The notes under the pieces: generated by a model
Seen by the model: the letters and a program-made list of their open reading frames with translations, nothing else
What the model was told of the DNA's origin: nothing
The model's database searches: none
Shown: in pieces, positions 24,006-35,900 of the stretch
Layout of the letters: each line of letters starts with the position of its first letter
How positions within the stretch are numbered: position 1 is the first letter of the stretch
Position numbers and translations under genes: made by a program
Source of the DNA: Cercis canadensis
Lineage: Eukaryota > Streptophyta > Magnoliopsida > Fabales > Fabaceae
NCBI GenBank assembly: GCA_003255065.1
Contig: QAOA01006679.1
Location: forward strand, 417,426-481,425
Direction of reading: 5' to 3'
Length of the DNA stretch: 64,000 nt

Positions 24006-25823
24006 TTCATTGTCCTGTAAGTTGTACAAATTCTTCCTTTTTGTTTAATTTCCCATCCTTCTCCTTCTCGTTTGTCAGTGCAAGATATTACTTAAATTAT
24101 TTTAGGTAAAATTATTAATGAAATAGTTAGTGTAAGATCTTGGGTTATCGGTTACCAAAAGCAGGATTCTACAGGCATAGGTTGTTCATGGTACTTACAT
24201 TCAGGTTGCTATTGTTGCATATTCAGATATCCTATGTTAAATGTCAAGCATATCAAAGACTCTTTATGCTAGACCAGGAAAAACTTATACTACATCTTTC
24301 GGCTTGTTAAAGTTGTGGACAGTGTGTTTTCCTAAGTTACTGGCAAAGCGATTATTGAATATCTAATTTCTTACTATTGCTATTGTTAGTAGCTTCAAAT
24401 GAACATGTGAGCAGAAGATCCAGTTGAGGAATAACAGCGTTTACATGCCTTTTTGTCGCCATTCTCAAAAGTGTGGCTTTGAGGGGATTGTTAAAGCAAT
24501 ACCTGGTCTATTTTTTGTTTTCCCTAAGATAGACAAAGCTAGATTTTCTTGCTTAAGATATAAGGGGAAGAAAGATTCGAATTTTGGATCTGAATCTTAT
24601 GGGAGATTCCTAAACAGAGTTATGTTGTGTGTGCCTATATAATCTTTGGTCGTCTTACCATTAGCATTGCTGCCCAATGTCCATCCGATTTATGGGTTTA
24701 TGGGCTTACTAATAGAAGAGAATCCAATCAAAACTTGTTTTCTGGAACCAGATCAATTGAGTCACACAAATCCTTTTCATTTGAGGAACTTGAAAGAGTG
24801 GAAGTCCAAAAATTATAAAACAAAGTAAAGTTAAACTAGTGTCAAATCCTAGCAAAATTCAAAGAGCCTAGCCAACATATGGAGCTAGCACATGGGAATG
24901 TATTGTCAATTGTGTGATTCACGGGCTAAAATTCTTCAAAAGGCAAATGCAAAAATGTGAATCTTTACATGATTTTAATTGAATCAAAACAGAGAAGGGA
25001 GAGTTATAGTAGTGAGATATGTGCGCATCTGGCCCCATGTCAGATAACCACATTAACCTGGTAAAGCATTAGAGTAACGAAATTCCGAATATTCTTTCAG
25101 CTAAAAATAAGGAAGATTTAGAATATTCAGCGAATATATCCTAGCCAAAGAATTTGTAAACTAAACACCAAATGGCTGGTGGCCCAATGATTTTGAGCAA
25201 CAAATGAAAAATCCCCTCCTCCAATCTCCAAATAAAACAAAATGCTGACAATTTCCATCTATCTGTTTGCTCTCTAGCCAGAATCAAAGTAGAGAATTTG
25301 TTGCACTACCCGTTTATATTGTGTAAATCCCATGGTGATTGCATAACAAAATAGCATTTGTTTCTGTATAGTATTATGCATCATAACGCAAATCCATGAG
25401 TTCTTCTATTAACCTTGGTTGAAATTGATAGAATGTAAACTAAAAGTTGGGTGAGAAAAAGTTTCTCCTAGACATATAACATTTGAACTAACACTTCACC
25501 CTATAAACCATTCAAAACCTTTAACCATTACTCACACTTTGCAACTATGGAAGAATCATCCTTAATTAGGTTCTATGTTATGCTCTTTGAAAACATTATG
25601 TAGAGACACTTTATCTATTTAGCACTTTTCTTAGTATTCCCCCAAGAGGAAAAAAATAACTTAAAAGCAAAAGGCCACGAATTCTGCAATTGTGAAAATT
25701 TTCTCTTTGCATCTTTATTCAGTATTTACAATTCTGCAACAGAAAGAATAGATGAATATGGAAAGGAAAGAACAAAATTGGCCTAAAACTATGCATCAAA
25801 ATTGAAAAGCAAAGCAGAAGAAC
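24006..25823. other. Convergent intergenic region, YCED to DUF1685 copy 1
   Basis: This holds the 3' ends of a + gene and a - gene. From about 25655 onward the sequence matches the 3' flank of DUF1685 copy 2 (about 28525-28714) almost base for base, marking one end of a segmental duplication. Short frames near 24420-24830 are not recognised. Confidence 0.5.
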
Positions 25824-26516
25824 TTAATATATTCTCCATCTAACAGTAGAAGCAACAGCATGAGCCCAGCATTTGAGATTGTCCTTCATGCTCATTTCAT
25901 TGCTTACATTGGGAATTCTCCAATTCCATAGTGGGTTCTTCTTCTTCTTCTGCCTCTCCAGAACCTCCCATGCTTCAGAAAGGTAAGGTCTTGGAATTGC
26001 AGACTTATCGAAACCCCCTTTTTCCTCATCTTTCTTCCCCAACCTCTGCAACCCAGGAATGATTAAAGCCAAGTTTGAATCTTTATCTTCCTCTGAGAAA
26101 ACAAAACCAAGATCCATAAGCCCTTTTAGCTCTTCAAATTCAAGCTCTGAAAGGCTCATGGTTTTCCTTCTCTGCCATGCCCTGCTTTTAGTACTCTTCC
26201 TCTTAGGCAAGACTTGAAGCTGATTCTGGCTGGGATTTGAAGCTTCTGCGATTTCCTTTTCAGAGAGGATAGTGTGGAGTTTTAGTGTGAGTAGAACAGA
26301 GTTAGGAGAGAAAGAATCGTGCTTGAAGCTGGAAATGGAGCTCAATTCGTCGCTCATAGACCTTGTATAGGTGCTTGGGAAGTCAGAAATATCCAACTTT
26401 TGTGATTCTTGTTGAATTTGGTGATCTGGGTTTGGTAGAGAACTTGGATTTTCTTTGAGGATTTGAATCTCAAACCAGCAAGAATCATAGAGCTTAACGA
26501 GCTCATCTGCTTTCAT
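25824..26516 (-). CDS. DUF1685 protein, tandem copy 1
   Basis: An intronless frame of 230 residues. It has the DUF1685 hallmarks: KLYDSCWFEIQILKE near the start (9-23), SLSELEFEELKGLMDLGFVF in the centre, then LIIPGLQRLGKK, PRPYLSEAWEVL and a C-terminal WAHAVASTVR. It is nearly identical to copy 2 at 28715 and more distant from copy 3 at 32401. The other two end exactly at STVR; here the stop has become TGG, so four extra residues (WRIY) follow before TAA. No function is established for the domain. The protein is soluble, with no targeting signal seen. Confidence 0.9.
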   Translation of the reverse strand: MKADELVKLYDSCWFEIQILKENPSSLPNPDHQIQQESQKLDISDFPSTYTRSMSDELSSISSFKHDSFSPNSVLLTLKLHTILSEKEIAEASNPSQNQLQVLPKRKSTKSRAWQRRKTMSLSELEFEELKGLMDLGFVFSEEDKDSNLALIIPGLQRLGKKDEEKGGFDKSAIPRPYLSEAWEVLERQKKKKNPLWNWRIPNVSNEMSMKDNLKCWAHAVASTVRWRIY

Positions 26517-26779
26517 CAGTGGCGGCTTAGATTAGAAGAACCAGTAAATTGCGTATCTACTTCTCTATCTATCTTCTCGAGCGTTTTAAGGTTCGTCGAT
26601 GACTAGATAAATTTATATGTAGTCGTTTTCTTTCCTATATTACCCCTTGTGATATAAGATATTAACAGAAGAAGGTCAACTACTTAAGCAATAAGCAAAG
26701 TAGTAGATCTAGTAATGAATTATGAAATATGATAATTTTTATGTATCAAATATGCTCTTAAATAACCGATGCCTCACAT

Positions 26780-26828
26780 AAAAAAAAAAAAAAAAAAAAA
26801 AAANAAAAAAAAAAAAAAAAAAAAAAAA
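26780..26828. repeat. A homopolymer with one N
   Basis: A run of about 48 A residues with an N at 26804, another assembly weak point. Confidence 0.9.
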
Positions 26829-26829
26829 C

Positions 26830-28500
26830 CGATGGCAATAATAAATTGCTCTAAATATAGGTAAACCAATGACAGTCCTACTACTCTTACATATTTGTTT
26901 CATTCATTTTTTTTTGTCATAGTTTTTGAATATAAATATAGAGAAATTTTTTTAATTATAATAATAATAGTGGTAGTAGTAATACAAGCAGTTAGTGAAA
27001 AATTAAAAAGTAAGATAAAATAAGGCATGCCTAATTAAGTTTAAGTGTCAACCAGCTTGCACTGTTTCAATTCCCTTGTTTGTGTATGTAACTTGAAAAG
27101 ATAAATTTATTCTATTCTTCTAACAATATTATTTTTCATCTAATTTAGTAAGTTTGAGTTGGACTCATCTAATAATTTTAAATTCATTACGAAAATAACA
27201 AAAAATTAAATCATCTAATATGTGCCAAAATATATAATTTTATATCAAATGTATAAATGATATAAAAAATACAAAATATATATATTTTTTCAAAATTTAT
27301 CAATTTATTTTATTAAACATAAATTCTTTCAACTTAATAACACTAAATAACTAAATAAATAGTTAAAATCCCATTGTGAGTTGAATTAGAACCCTCTCAA
27401 AACCCACCTCCAAAAGAGGGGTAGGTTAGTGTTCCCATGTTTCAATCCTATATTGAACCAAAAATGCACCAACAGAGGAGAGAAAAAAGCAGAAAGAAAG
27501 AAGCCAGAGTTTTGTCAGACAAATTTCCAAATAGATGAGAATTTTCGGGAGCTCAGCAGCATCCTTTCCCCAACTCTCTGGTATGGTGAAAGGATAGTGA
27601 ATGATATGCTGTGGTGTAAGTTGTTCATACTTGATATCTTGGTTTTGTATGCAATGTGTTTACTGTATCTGTTAGTATATTATTCAGACGTGAAGGACCT
27701 GTAAATCATTGTAACATTGTGATTGTGACAGGTTTTCAATAGAGAGTGGTGTTGAGGCGCTAGGCCTTTGGCTACATCATTGCTATGCTGCCTCGATTCA
27801 TAATTGTTGCTTGCCTACATGTATCGTTGAAGCCAAATCACTAATTAAGTTAATTTTGCGTGGATGATCATGCATTCGTGAATAATCCACTTCAGTTTTC
27901 TTCATAGCAAGTATTATCACTATCCTCTGTCACTTTGGGAGATGAGCAGATCATTTCTAGTTGTCCTTTGATTGAATATTTATTTTGGAGCACTGTTATT
28001 GGTTGCCATCTGAAGGTCGATACGACCCTGGCTTGAAATCTCTAGTGTATGCTCCTGCCCGTTTCAATGCCCCTTTTTAAGACCAATGGAATTTAAGAGG
28101 CCTATAATTGCCATCAAAGAATTCATGTGTGATTCTTCTTTTTCTTTTTCAATCTTCTTCCTTGCGGAAGATGTGCCATTTGATATGGTCTTTGTCTATT
28201 AACAAAACAGACGTGCTCATTTATAAATTTTATGCTGGAATTTCATTTATACTGTAATAAGTTTTTATGTTTTTTTTATTCTTTCTTTTTGTTAGAAACC
28301 AGTTACTAAGGCTTTATTAATGAGGATGATGTTACACTGATTTCAAGCCTTCCAATTGGTTTTCAGGCCAAATAGTAACAATCCCTTCCAACTAAGAACT
28401 AGCCCATTTAGCACGGCATTAGTGTCATTGATGGATGAGCCTCATGTCTAATGTTCACCACCCTCACTTCTGAAATATGCTATTCTCCTCAGAAAAAAAG
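26830..28500. other. Intergenic region between DUF1685 copies 1 and 2
   Basis: The stretch contains one arm of a repeat family (27150-27245, listed separately). A less AT-rich part at 27380-28100 has a 91-codon frame (27429-27704) with no recognisable family; it could be transcribed but nothing shows it. The right end begins the segment duplicated with copy 1. Confidence 0.45.
27150..27245. repeat. Single arm related to the foldback element at 30.6 kb
   Basis: The stretch TTTGAGTTGGACTCATCTAA ... ATCATCTAATATGTG aligns with either arm of the element at 30552-30858, but no matching second arm lies nearby. A partial or solo-arm copy is likely. Confidence 0.45.
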
Positions 28501-28714
28501 AGAGGGAAACAAAAAAACCTTAAAAGCAAAAGCAAAAGGCCACGAATTCTGCAATTGTAAAAATTTTCTCTTTGCATCTTTATTCAGTATTTACAATTAC
28601 AATGTACAATTCTGCAAGAGAAAGAATAGATGAATATGGAAAGGAAGAGAACAAGATTGGCCTAAAACTATGTATCAAAATTGAAAAGCAAAGCAGAAGA
28701 ACTTAATATATTCA

Positions 28715-29407
28715 TCATCTAACAGTAGAAGCAACAGCATGAGCCCAGCCTTTGAGACTGTCCTTCATGCTCATTTCATTGCTCACACTGGGAATTCTCC
28801 AATTCCTTAGTGGGTTCTTCTTCTTCTTCTCCAGAACCTCCCATGCTTCAGAAAGGTAAGGTCTTGGAATTGCAGACTTATCGAAACTCCCTTTTTTCTC
28901 ATCTTTCTTCCCCAACCTCTGCAACCCTGGAATGATTAAAGCCAAGTTTGAATCTTTATCTTCCTCTGAGAAAACAAAACCCAGATCCAAAAACCCTTTT
29001 AGCTCTTCAAATTCAAGCTCTGAAAGGCTCTTGCTTTTCTTTCCCTGCCATTCCCTGCTTTTAGTACTCTTCCTATTAGGCAAGACTTGAAGCTGATTCT
29101 GGCTGGGATTTGAAGCTTCTGTGATTTCCTTTTCAGAGAGGATAGTGTGGAGTTTTGGTGTGAGTAGAACAGAGTTAGGAGAGAGAGAATCGTGCTTGAA
29201 GCTGGAAATGGAGCTCAATTCGTCGCTCATAGACCTTATATAGGTGCCTGGGAAGTCAGAAATCTCCAATTTAGGTGATTCTTGTTGAATTTGGTGATCT
29301 GGGTTTGGTAGAGAACTTGATGAATTACAAGGACTTAGATTTTCTTTGAGGATTTGAAGCTCAAACCAGCAAGAATCATAGAGCTTAACGAGCTCCTCTG
29401 TTTTCAT
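28715..29407 (-). CDS. DUF1685 protein, tandem copy 2
   Basis: An intronless frame of 230 residues starting at the ATG at 29407 (MKTEELVKLYDSCWFE); the codon just before is TTG and is unlikely to be used. Domain features are as in copy 1: SLSELEFEELKGFLDLGFVF, LIIPGLQRLGKK, PRPYLSEAWEVL, and an end exactly at WAHAVASTVR with TGA. Relative to copy 1 it has a slightly longer segment (SPCNSSSSLPNPDH) after residue 20 and a shorter KKKK run near the end. Flanks on both sides match copy 1, so the pair arose by a recent tandem duplication of about 1 kb. Confidence 0.9.
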   Translation of the reverse strand: MKTEELVKLYDSCWFELQILKENLSPCNSSSSLPNPDHQIQQESPKLEISDFPGTYIRSMSDELSSISSFKHDSLSPNSVLLTPKLHTILSEKEITEASNPSQNQLQVLPNRKSTKSREWQGKKSKSLSELEFEELKGFLDLGFVFSEEDKDSNLALIIPGLQRLGKKDEKKGSFDKSAIPRPYLSEAWEVLEKKKKNPLRNWRIPSVSNEMSMKDSLKGWAHAVASTVR

Positions 29408-29519
29408 CAACGGCGGCTTAGATAAGAAGAACCAGTAAATTGCGTATCTATTTCTCTCTGTATCTTCTCGAGAGTTTCAACTTGTGTTTTAGATATTAAC
29501 AGAAGAAGGTCAACTACTT

Positions 29520-30340
29520 ATAGCAACACGCTTCGCATTTGCGTCATTCTCCAATAATTTTGGGTTACTTGTACCTTACGAGTTGAATGGTCATTTATTA
29601 AGTGGAAAGAGCGTGTTTGGCAAGAATAATTTTGTATGAATATCCCATGTTCCAAATTTAGAAATAAAATTATGTTTGAAGTCATAGTTGCTAATCAATA
29701 AAAAATTAGTATAATAATTAGGTAGTCAAGTATGAACACTCAATTAAACAGGTGAAGTGGTTCTACTAGTGTAGTGGACTTATTAGCAAAGTATGTTGAC
29801 TCAAGTAGTAATAGAGTGTGTTTCTCTCTTGTTATCTCGAGTTGAATTCATTGGGGAGATTTTGAGAATAAATTCTTGTAAATTACTTAGAATTACACTT
29901 AAATAAACTTTGTTTCTGCCAACTTGAAAGACACACTAAAGAGTAAAGAGACATTAAACATAATTAGTTAGTCTGCATAATAATAATAATAATAAAAAGT
30001 CACCAAGCCTTCTATTGCTTGACATGATCTAGTGCACTTCTTAAGTTTAAGAGCTTGAGTTCCTATAGTAGCTACATCTTTTGGCTTCTTATCTTGTATA
30101 CCTTAGAACAAGAAAAAGATAAAATGGTTTTTTTTTTTTTGGTTATATGACCGTATTGAGGTTTGGTTATTGATCTCTTATAAATTATTTAAACTTTTCA
30201 ATATTAGACCACACTTAATAATTTAAAAAAGTTATTCTAATAATATGTAGAGTAATACGTTTGTATTTTGGATGTGATCAAAGAAGTTGAGCCAATATTA
30301 GTGGTCTATTAAGAAAGTTAGAGCTGGCTCATTTTTTTTT
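29520..30340. other. Intergenic DNA upstream of DUF1685 copy 2
   Basis: AT-rich sequence with a short ATA microsatellite near 29980. No gene is supported. Confidence 0.4.
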
Positions 30341-30345
30341 TTTTA

Positions 30346-30463
30346 GGTTTCGTTTGTTTCAATAGAGATGATTTATATAAAAAATATTTTAGTCTAAGAA
30401 TTTTTAGTTCTTTAACCAAAAAATTTCTTTGAGAACTATTTATATCATAACAAATTGAGCCTT
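30346..30463. repeat. Foldback MITE, family 1, copy 1
   Basis: An imperfect inverted repeat of about 120 bp: the left arm TAGGTTTCGTTTGTTTCAAT is complemented by the right end ATCATAACAAATTGAGCCTTA. A sister element with the same layout lies at 50571-50691, so both belong to one family. Confidence 0.6.
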
Positions 30464-30551
30464 AAATAAAAGGTTACCAATTATGTTTAGTTGTTTAAAG
30501 TACACATGTTTAGTTGTTGGTGATTGCTATTTTACAATCACTAAATATGAG

Positions 30552-30858
30552 GATAGAGTTACCTTTCATCTAGTTAAGTGGGTTTGGATGAGATTTATTT
30601 AGTGAATTTATTAGTGTTATTATGAAAATCTTAAAAAATTGAGCTACTCAATATGTGTTAAAATAAATAATTTTTTTTATTAAATGCAAGAATTCAAAAA
30701 GTTATTTTTTGAGGCTTTTTTTATATTATGCCGTTCTTGCATTTAATAAAAGATTATTTGTTTTTAGACATATTGTGTTACTCAATTTTTAATATCTTTA
30801 TAATAATACTAAAATCATTAAATGAGTTCCATCCAAATTGACGGGGGTAACACTACCC
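30552..30858. repeat. Large foldback element (MITE)
   Basis: An inverted repeat about 300 bp long with arms of over 100 bp. GAGTTACC...GGTTTGGATGAG...AAAAATTGAGCTACTCAATA on the left mirrors TGTGTTACTCAATTTTTAAT...CATCCAAATTGAC...GGTAACAC on the right. There is no coding capacity. The arms differ at many sites, so the insertion is not recent. Confidence 0.7.
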
Positions 30859-31259
30859 CTCTCAAATATGTCTAATGTAAGATAACAATCACCTTGGTTG
30901 TTACACTGTTTTAGTACTTTTAGGCAAAAATTTCTCTGTTTTAGTGTTTTGAGGCAAGAGTGTCTCTACAATCACAACGAATAATAATATTCCAAGAGGA
31001 ATCTTGCTATTTAACCTAGAAAATGTGCTGAACTTGCTGATTATATATACCATTGTCACATAGTCCTAGGCTAAATTCCTTATACGCAAGTGTCTGAGTT
31101 CTCAAGAGTCAAGACTTTCCCTTTCACAAGAGATTCTGAGGTGGAGTAATCCAATAACCTTATCTCTTTCCAATTTGTTCCCTTACGCTTCTTTTAAAGT
31201 TAATTTAAGAAATTTCTACGATTCATATTAAGCATCATGTTTGTGTTATTAAGGTTCCA

Positions 31260-31445
31260 TTTGGATAGCATAGCTTACAGCTTACTAAATTTTTTTTTAC
31301 TAATATAAGTGCTTTTATATATAAAAAAAAATAGTATTTGGATCAGCTTATATAAGTAGTTTATTAATCCTTAAAAAGCTCTTTTTAACTTATTTTATGA
31401 AGCTATTTTTTTTAAGCTTCTTAAAAAAGCTTTGTGCGAAAGCTA
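31260..31445. repeat. Probable AT-rich MITE
   Basis: The stretch starts at GGTTCCATTTGGATAGCATAG and contains several AAGCTTxxTTAAAAAAGCTT-type inverted motifs. Its head resembles hAT-type MITE termini of dicots, but target duplications were not identified. Confidence 0.35.
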
Positions 31446-32400
31446 TTTCGAGAGATGACGGACAAACTCTTTCGTAAATTTACTGGCAATTCTATCCTAA
31501 TTCCATTCATATTACTAACATGTAAAAGTCACTTCTCAAAATAGAAGATTTGAAAAAGCTAGTACTTGCTGATAAACCTGCTATTAGTGTTGCTAATTCA
31601 CTGGCTGTTGCTGGTAATCGAACAGTTCAATTCCCACGTGTACCAGCTCTGTCGGCCAATAGCCACCTGACTACTTGAGAAATAGGATTCTGCTCTCCAA
31701 CCTTTTGTACTTAATTGACTTTGAGGATTTCTACACTTTCTCTACTCTATGTCTTCTCTTTTTCATATTACTTTTGAGTTTTTATTCAAATCATAAATAA
31801 TTTTACTTGATCACTAAAAAAAAATAAAATTACATAGATAATTTAAAATTTAAATTTGTTCTTTGTTGATGAATGATCATGAAATGTTGATTAGTGGTCA
31901 CCTTATATATGTCAATGGTAATAACCAATGGTAATTTGAGAAATTTATTAATAATTATGACCATTCAACAAACTTTTTTTTTTTTAAATAACTTACTTAA
32001 AATTATTTGTGATTTAAATAACTTAACAATAATAATAATTATTTATATATTTATCCATTTCTATCAAACAAAGTGAGCCTAAAGCAAAATTGTAAATTAA
32101 AAGATAATGCAAGCACCATTACTGCACACATGATGTCTAGAAAAATTTAGGCCTTCCCTGGCCCTACTCAACTGAAATTGCAATACACCTGCTAATTGGG
32201 TTGATAATGATGAATATGAAAATCTCAATGAACATTTTCTTTATGTTTATGATTACAATTTACAGGTTTGTGGCATTCCAAAAAAATTAAGATGGGAAAA
32301 ATTTAAAGAAGCCACATTAGCTTAAATTTATCAAAATTCAAGAAAAAAAAGAAGCAGCAAATATTTCTGAAACAAGAAAAAAACTTGATCTTGATCCTCA
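31446..32400. other. Intergenic region before DUF1685 copy 3
   Basis: AT-rich sequence with no supported gene. The last about 200 bp are the likely 3' UTR of copy 3. Confidence 0.4.
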
Positions 32401-33099
32401 TTATCTAACAGTAGAAGCAACAGTATAAGCCCACCATCTGAGACTATCTTTGATGTCAATGTCATTGTTGAGAGCAGGAATTCTCCAATTCAACAATGGA
32501 TCCTCTTTCTTGCTCCTATCTAGAACCTCCCATGCTTCAGAAAGGTAAGGCCGTGGAACTGCAGAATCATCATAATCCTCTTCTTCTTCATCTTTCTTTC
32601 CCAATCTTTGCAACCCAGGAATGATTGAAGCCAAGCTTGAATCTTTATCTTCTTCTGAGAAAACAAAACCGAGATCCATAAACCCTTTTAGCTCTTCAAA
32701 TTCAAGGTCTGATAAGCTCTTGCTCTCCCTTTTCTTCCTTCTCCTGCTTGCAATATTCTTCTTAGGCAACACTTCAGAGTGTATCTGTGGTGGGCTTTCA
32801 CTTTCAGCTTCAGGGTCTGTGACTTCTTTTCCTGAGAGAATGGTTTGGAGTTTTGGTTGGAAAAGAACTAAATCAGGGGAGAAAGATGAATCGTCCTTGA
32901 AGCTAGTCATGGAGCTCAATTGGTCACTCATGGACCTGGTATGGCTAGTTTGAATGCGTGAAAGCTTTGGCTTTGATGCTTCTTCTTCAATTTGAAGATC
33001 TGGGTTTGCTGCAGAATTTGATGGTTTTGGGTTTTCCTTCAAGATTTTAAGCTCAAACCAGCAAGAATCGAAGAGCTTCAAGACATCATCTGCTTCCAT
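32401..33099 (-). CDS. DUF1685 protein, tandem copy 3
   Basis: An intronless frame of 232 residues from the ATG at 33099 (MEADDVLKLFDSCWFE). The frame stays open 14 codons upstream but begins there with TTG, so the ATG is preferred. Key blocks are SLSDLEFEELKGFMDLGFVF, SIIPGLQRLGKK with a more acidic insert (EEEEDYDDS), PRPYLSEAWEVLDRS, and the end WAYTVASTVR followed by TAA. It differs from copies 1 and 2 throughout and so split off earlier. The PPL codons just before the ATG are also present in copy 1, hinting that an older, longer N-terminus was lost or is not translated. Confidence 0.9.
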   Translation of the reverse strand: MEADDVLKLFDSCWFELKILKENPKPSNSAANPDLQIEEEASKPKLSRIQTSHTRSMSDQLSSMTSFKDDSSFSPDLVLFQPKLQTILSGKEVTDPEAESESPPQIHSEVLPKKNIASRRRKKRESKSLSDLEFEELKGFMDLGFVFSEEDKDSSLASIIPGLQRLGKKDEEEEDYDDSAVPRPYLSEAWEVLDRSKKEDPLLNWRIPALNNDIDIKDSLRWWAYTVASTVR

Positions 33100-33893
33100 C
33101 AATGGCGGTTCAGGAAAATCAGCAGAACCGTGTCTTGTCAATTTGCTTGTAATGTAATTAGGTGAAGCAAATTATCTAGGCAATGTATATATATACTCAA
33201 TTTGATTATCATATTGCCCTTCATATTATCCTGAAATTACAAGAGGAATAAACAAAATAATCAATTATTTATTAACACGTTTTATATTTGACCATTTGAG
33301 GCATTTCTTTAATGATTTTGTGATTATACTTTTCTATTTTACGAGTGGGGAAGGAGATGTTGCTTTTTCATGGAAAAGGAAAGTGTTGGGGAAAGAATTG
33401 GTACACTATATATATTTTTTGTCATGAAATTAGTACACTATTGAAGTGGCTTTAAGAAGAGGCAAAGCAAGAGAATTATGGATGGTGCTAGATAGAGCGA
33501 GAAGGACAAAATGGTTGGAGACTAGTTGATATCAACCACAACATGCCCATCTTTTTCTGTTCTCTTTGGATGCTGACATTGTTGGTTGCATCTCTATCTT
33601 CTCTAATCATTGCACCATGCGTTAATGTGTAAAAATGGGTAATATAGCAATTAGCAATAATGGTTAGTTGCTTCAAAGTTACACAAAATTGAATTATTGT
33701 ACTATGTCACTCTCTCTTGTTCCTTGTTTATTTAATTTAAATTTTTTTTTTTGTTGACATTTAATTAAATCTTTGATTGAGGAGAGCTTTTGACTTAATA
33801 ATATCACTTCCAAATTAAAAGTTGCCTTTTACTCTCTTTTCTAGATTCAATCCTTCTTAACTTAATAACTTTGGGCAAATGACTATCTAACAC

Positions 33894-33936
33894 AAAAAAA
33901 AAAAAAAAAANAAAAAAAAAAAAAAAAAAAAAAAAA
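33894..33936. repeat. A homopolymer with one N
   Basis: About 42 A residues with an N at 33911. Confidence 0.9.
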
Positions 33937-34432
33937 CTCTAATTTAGTATTGGTTTTTTTTGAAAGTGGAATTGAGTGTTAGGTTGAGAAGAATCAAACA
34001 GGACTCACTTTGTTCTAGTTATGATTTTGTTTTTAGTCCATAGTAGTTATGATTTGATATTAAATTAAGTTGCACGTGATTAATGAAAGCACACCATTCT
34101 AATAATCTAATGTGCTGCTACCAAATTATTCAGTCGCTTTTATGGTCGTCACGTGTGAACAAATCATCAAAACTATAAGCTATATTTTTGGTCTTCCTAG
34201 TCACGGGACTAGAGACGGATCCACGCTAACGAGTTGTCCCCACAAGGTAATTTTTTTTTAATTAATATACGTAACACTTTTTTTTTCGCCCCATGAAAAT
34301 TTGGAAGCTGCCCCAATAGCCCAAATTCCCACCATAGGTATATATACCCTATTAATTTTTTTTGGATAAAATTTAAAAGTTGCTTGAGATTTGAAGAGAA
34401 GAGAATATAAAAAATCATAGAGAGAGAGAAAA

Positions 34433-34521
34433 TTTCTAAAGCTTTTTATTTTCTCTTTTACCACAATTCAANAATTAAGTTATTTCTAAAGCTTTTTATT
34501 TTCTCTTTTAGCACAATTCAA
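34433..34521. repeat. 39 bp direct repeat around an N
   Basis: 34433-34471 and 34483-34521 are identical except for one C/G difference, and an N sits at 34472. This is the same pattern as at 39002 and 60582 and is probably two contig ends that overlap. Confidence 0.75.
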
Positions 34522-35825
34522 CGTTAGTTATATCTTGAAATCGAATGAGAATTACTTTTATAATATCTTATTTTTTGTTTATTGAGTTGTTTCTCATTTT
34601 TCACCTATGGATATAGGTTTTAAATTGAAATTGAACCATGCTATATTTTTTGTATTTTATATTGTTGTTTTATCACTTATACACATTTACAATATTTTTT
34701 TTGATAAAAATATTTATAGTTTATTTCTTGCTCTCACTAATTAACATTTTTGGATCTGTTACGGCACGTGACTCACGTGTGTCTCTTTTGAGTATTGATG
34801 TCTTTAGTTTTCTTAATATTTAAAAGAATTAAATAGTCTTAATTATTAATTACCAAGAAAAAGAAAGAATTAAATAGACTATCTAACTTAAAATGTATCG
34901 CTTTTTAGATTGAAAAATTATGTATCTAACATTCATAGAGTAATCTCCTTTGATAAACTCAAATTAAGTCTAAGATTATTTCAAAACAAAGCCCTGAAGG
35001 ACATTAGCGCAAATCAACTAATCATGCGTGCAGAATATTTTTTAATACTTCCTAACAATAGTTGAAAGAGTAATTTCCCACGTGCCTCTAATGCTGCCCA
35101 AAGCCCTCAAAGTGTCAAATAAAGGGTTTCACATACACGGTACTCGTTTTCTTCTTTTCTACGATTGCTACCTTAAGACTTGTGTTGTAATAGTTTCTAA
35201 GGAATATGCTTTTTTGGTGAGCTATGTATGGGATTAATGCTCCCTGAGGACTCTATAGAATGCCAAATGCCAACCCTAATTTAACTATTTTACATTAAAA
35301 AAAGTTTCATCTTATTCTAAATTTAGTTGGTCCTAGTTGAGCTTTTTTCTTGGGGTCAATTTGGATTGTATCACATCATATTTTGTACCATGTGTTCTGG
35401 TTTACCATTTCTAAAGGAAAAAACAGGAGTAAGGTTGTTGCTTATGTTTATGGAGCACAAAAAGGAGCTATATACTTGTGATAGAGCTAGTTCCTTATTA
35501 ATTATGATAAAAAAAATTCATCAAAATCGGAACAAGAAAATATGTTAGAAGGAAAGGATAATTATGTTAGAAAAAAATATGCATGTGCATGTGTATTATT
35601 AACACATTGGTATGCCTTAACAGGAGAGCACTGAAGATAGCATTTGCAGTTTTGTACCCACCCGAGTGACCCAACCCAAGTAACAGAACCTGAAAACAGA
35701 ATTATAAACAATTCAAGTGTCCCACCGATGTGGGACCTAAGTTGTGAAAGGACATGGTTGAGAGCACATGCATCACATTAAGCAATATATGCTTATGAAA
35801 GTAGCTAGCCCTGAATCATGGAATA

Positions 35826-35877
35826 CATATACGTGTATATATATACATATGTGTGTGTGTGTGTGTATGTATATATA
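35826..35877. repeat. Compound TA/TG microsatellite
   Basis: Alternating TA and TG dinucleotides just downstream (on the - strand) of the MIR399 hairpin at 35.9 kb. Confidence 0.8.
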
Positions 35878-35900
35878 GCTTTCTTGATATGGCGGTGTTC

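Larger units (their letters stand above)
33142..35900. other. Intergenic region between DUF1685 copy 3 and the MIR399 cluster
   Basis: AT-rich DNA with an A homopolymer, a short repeat pair around an N at 34472, and a compact palindrome at 35719-35736 (GTCCCAC-CGAT-GTGGGAC). No frame with a recognisable family is present. Confidence 0.45.
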
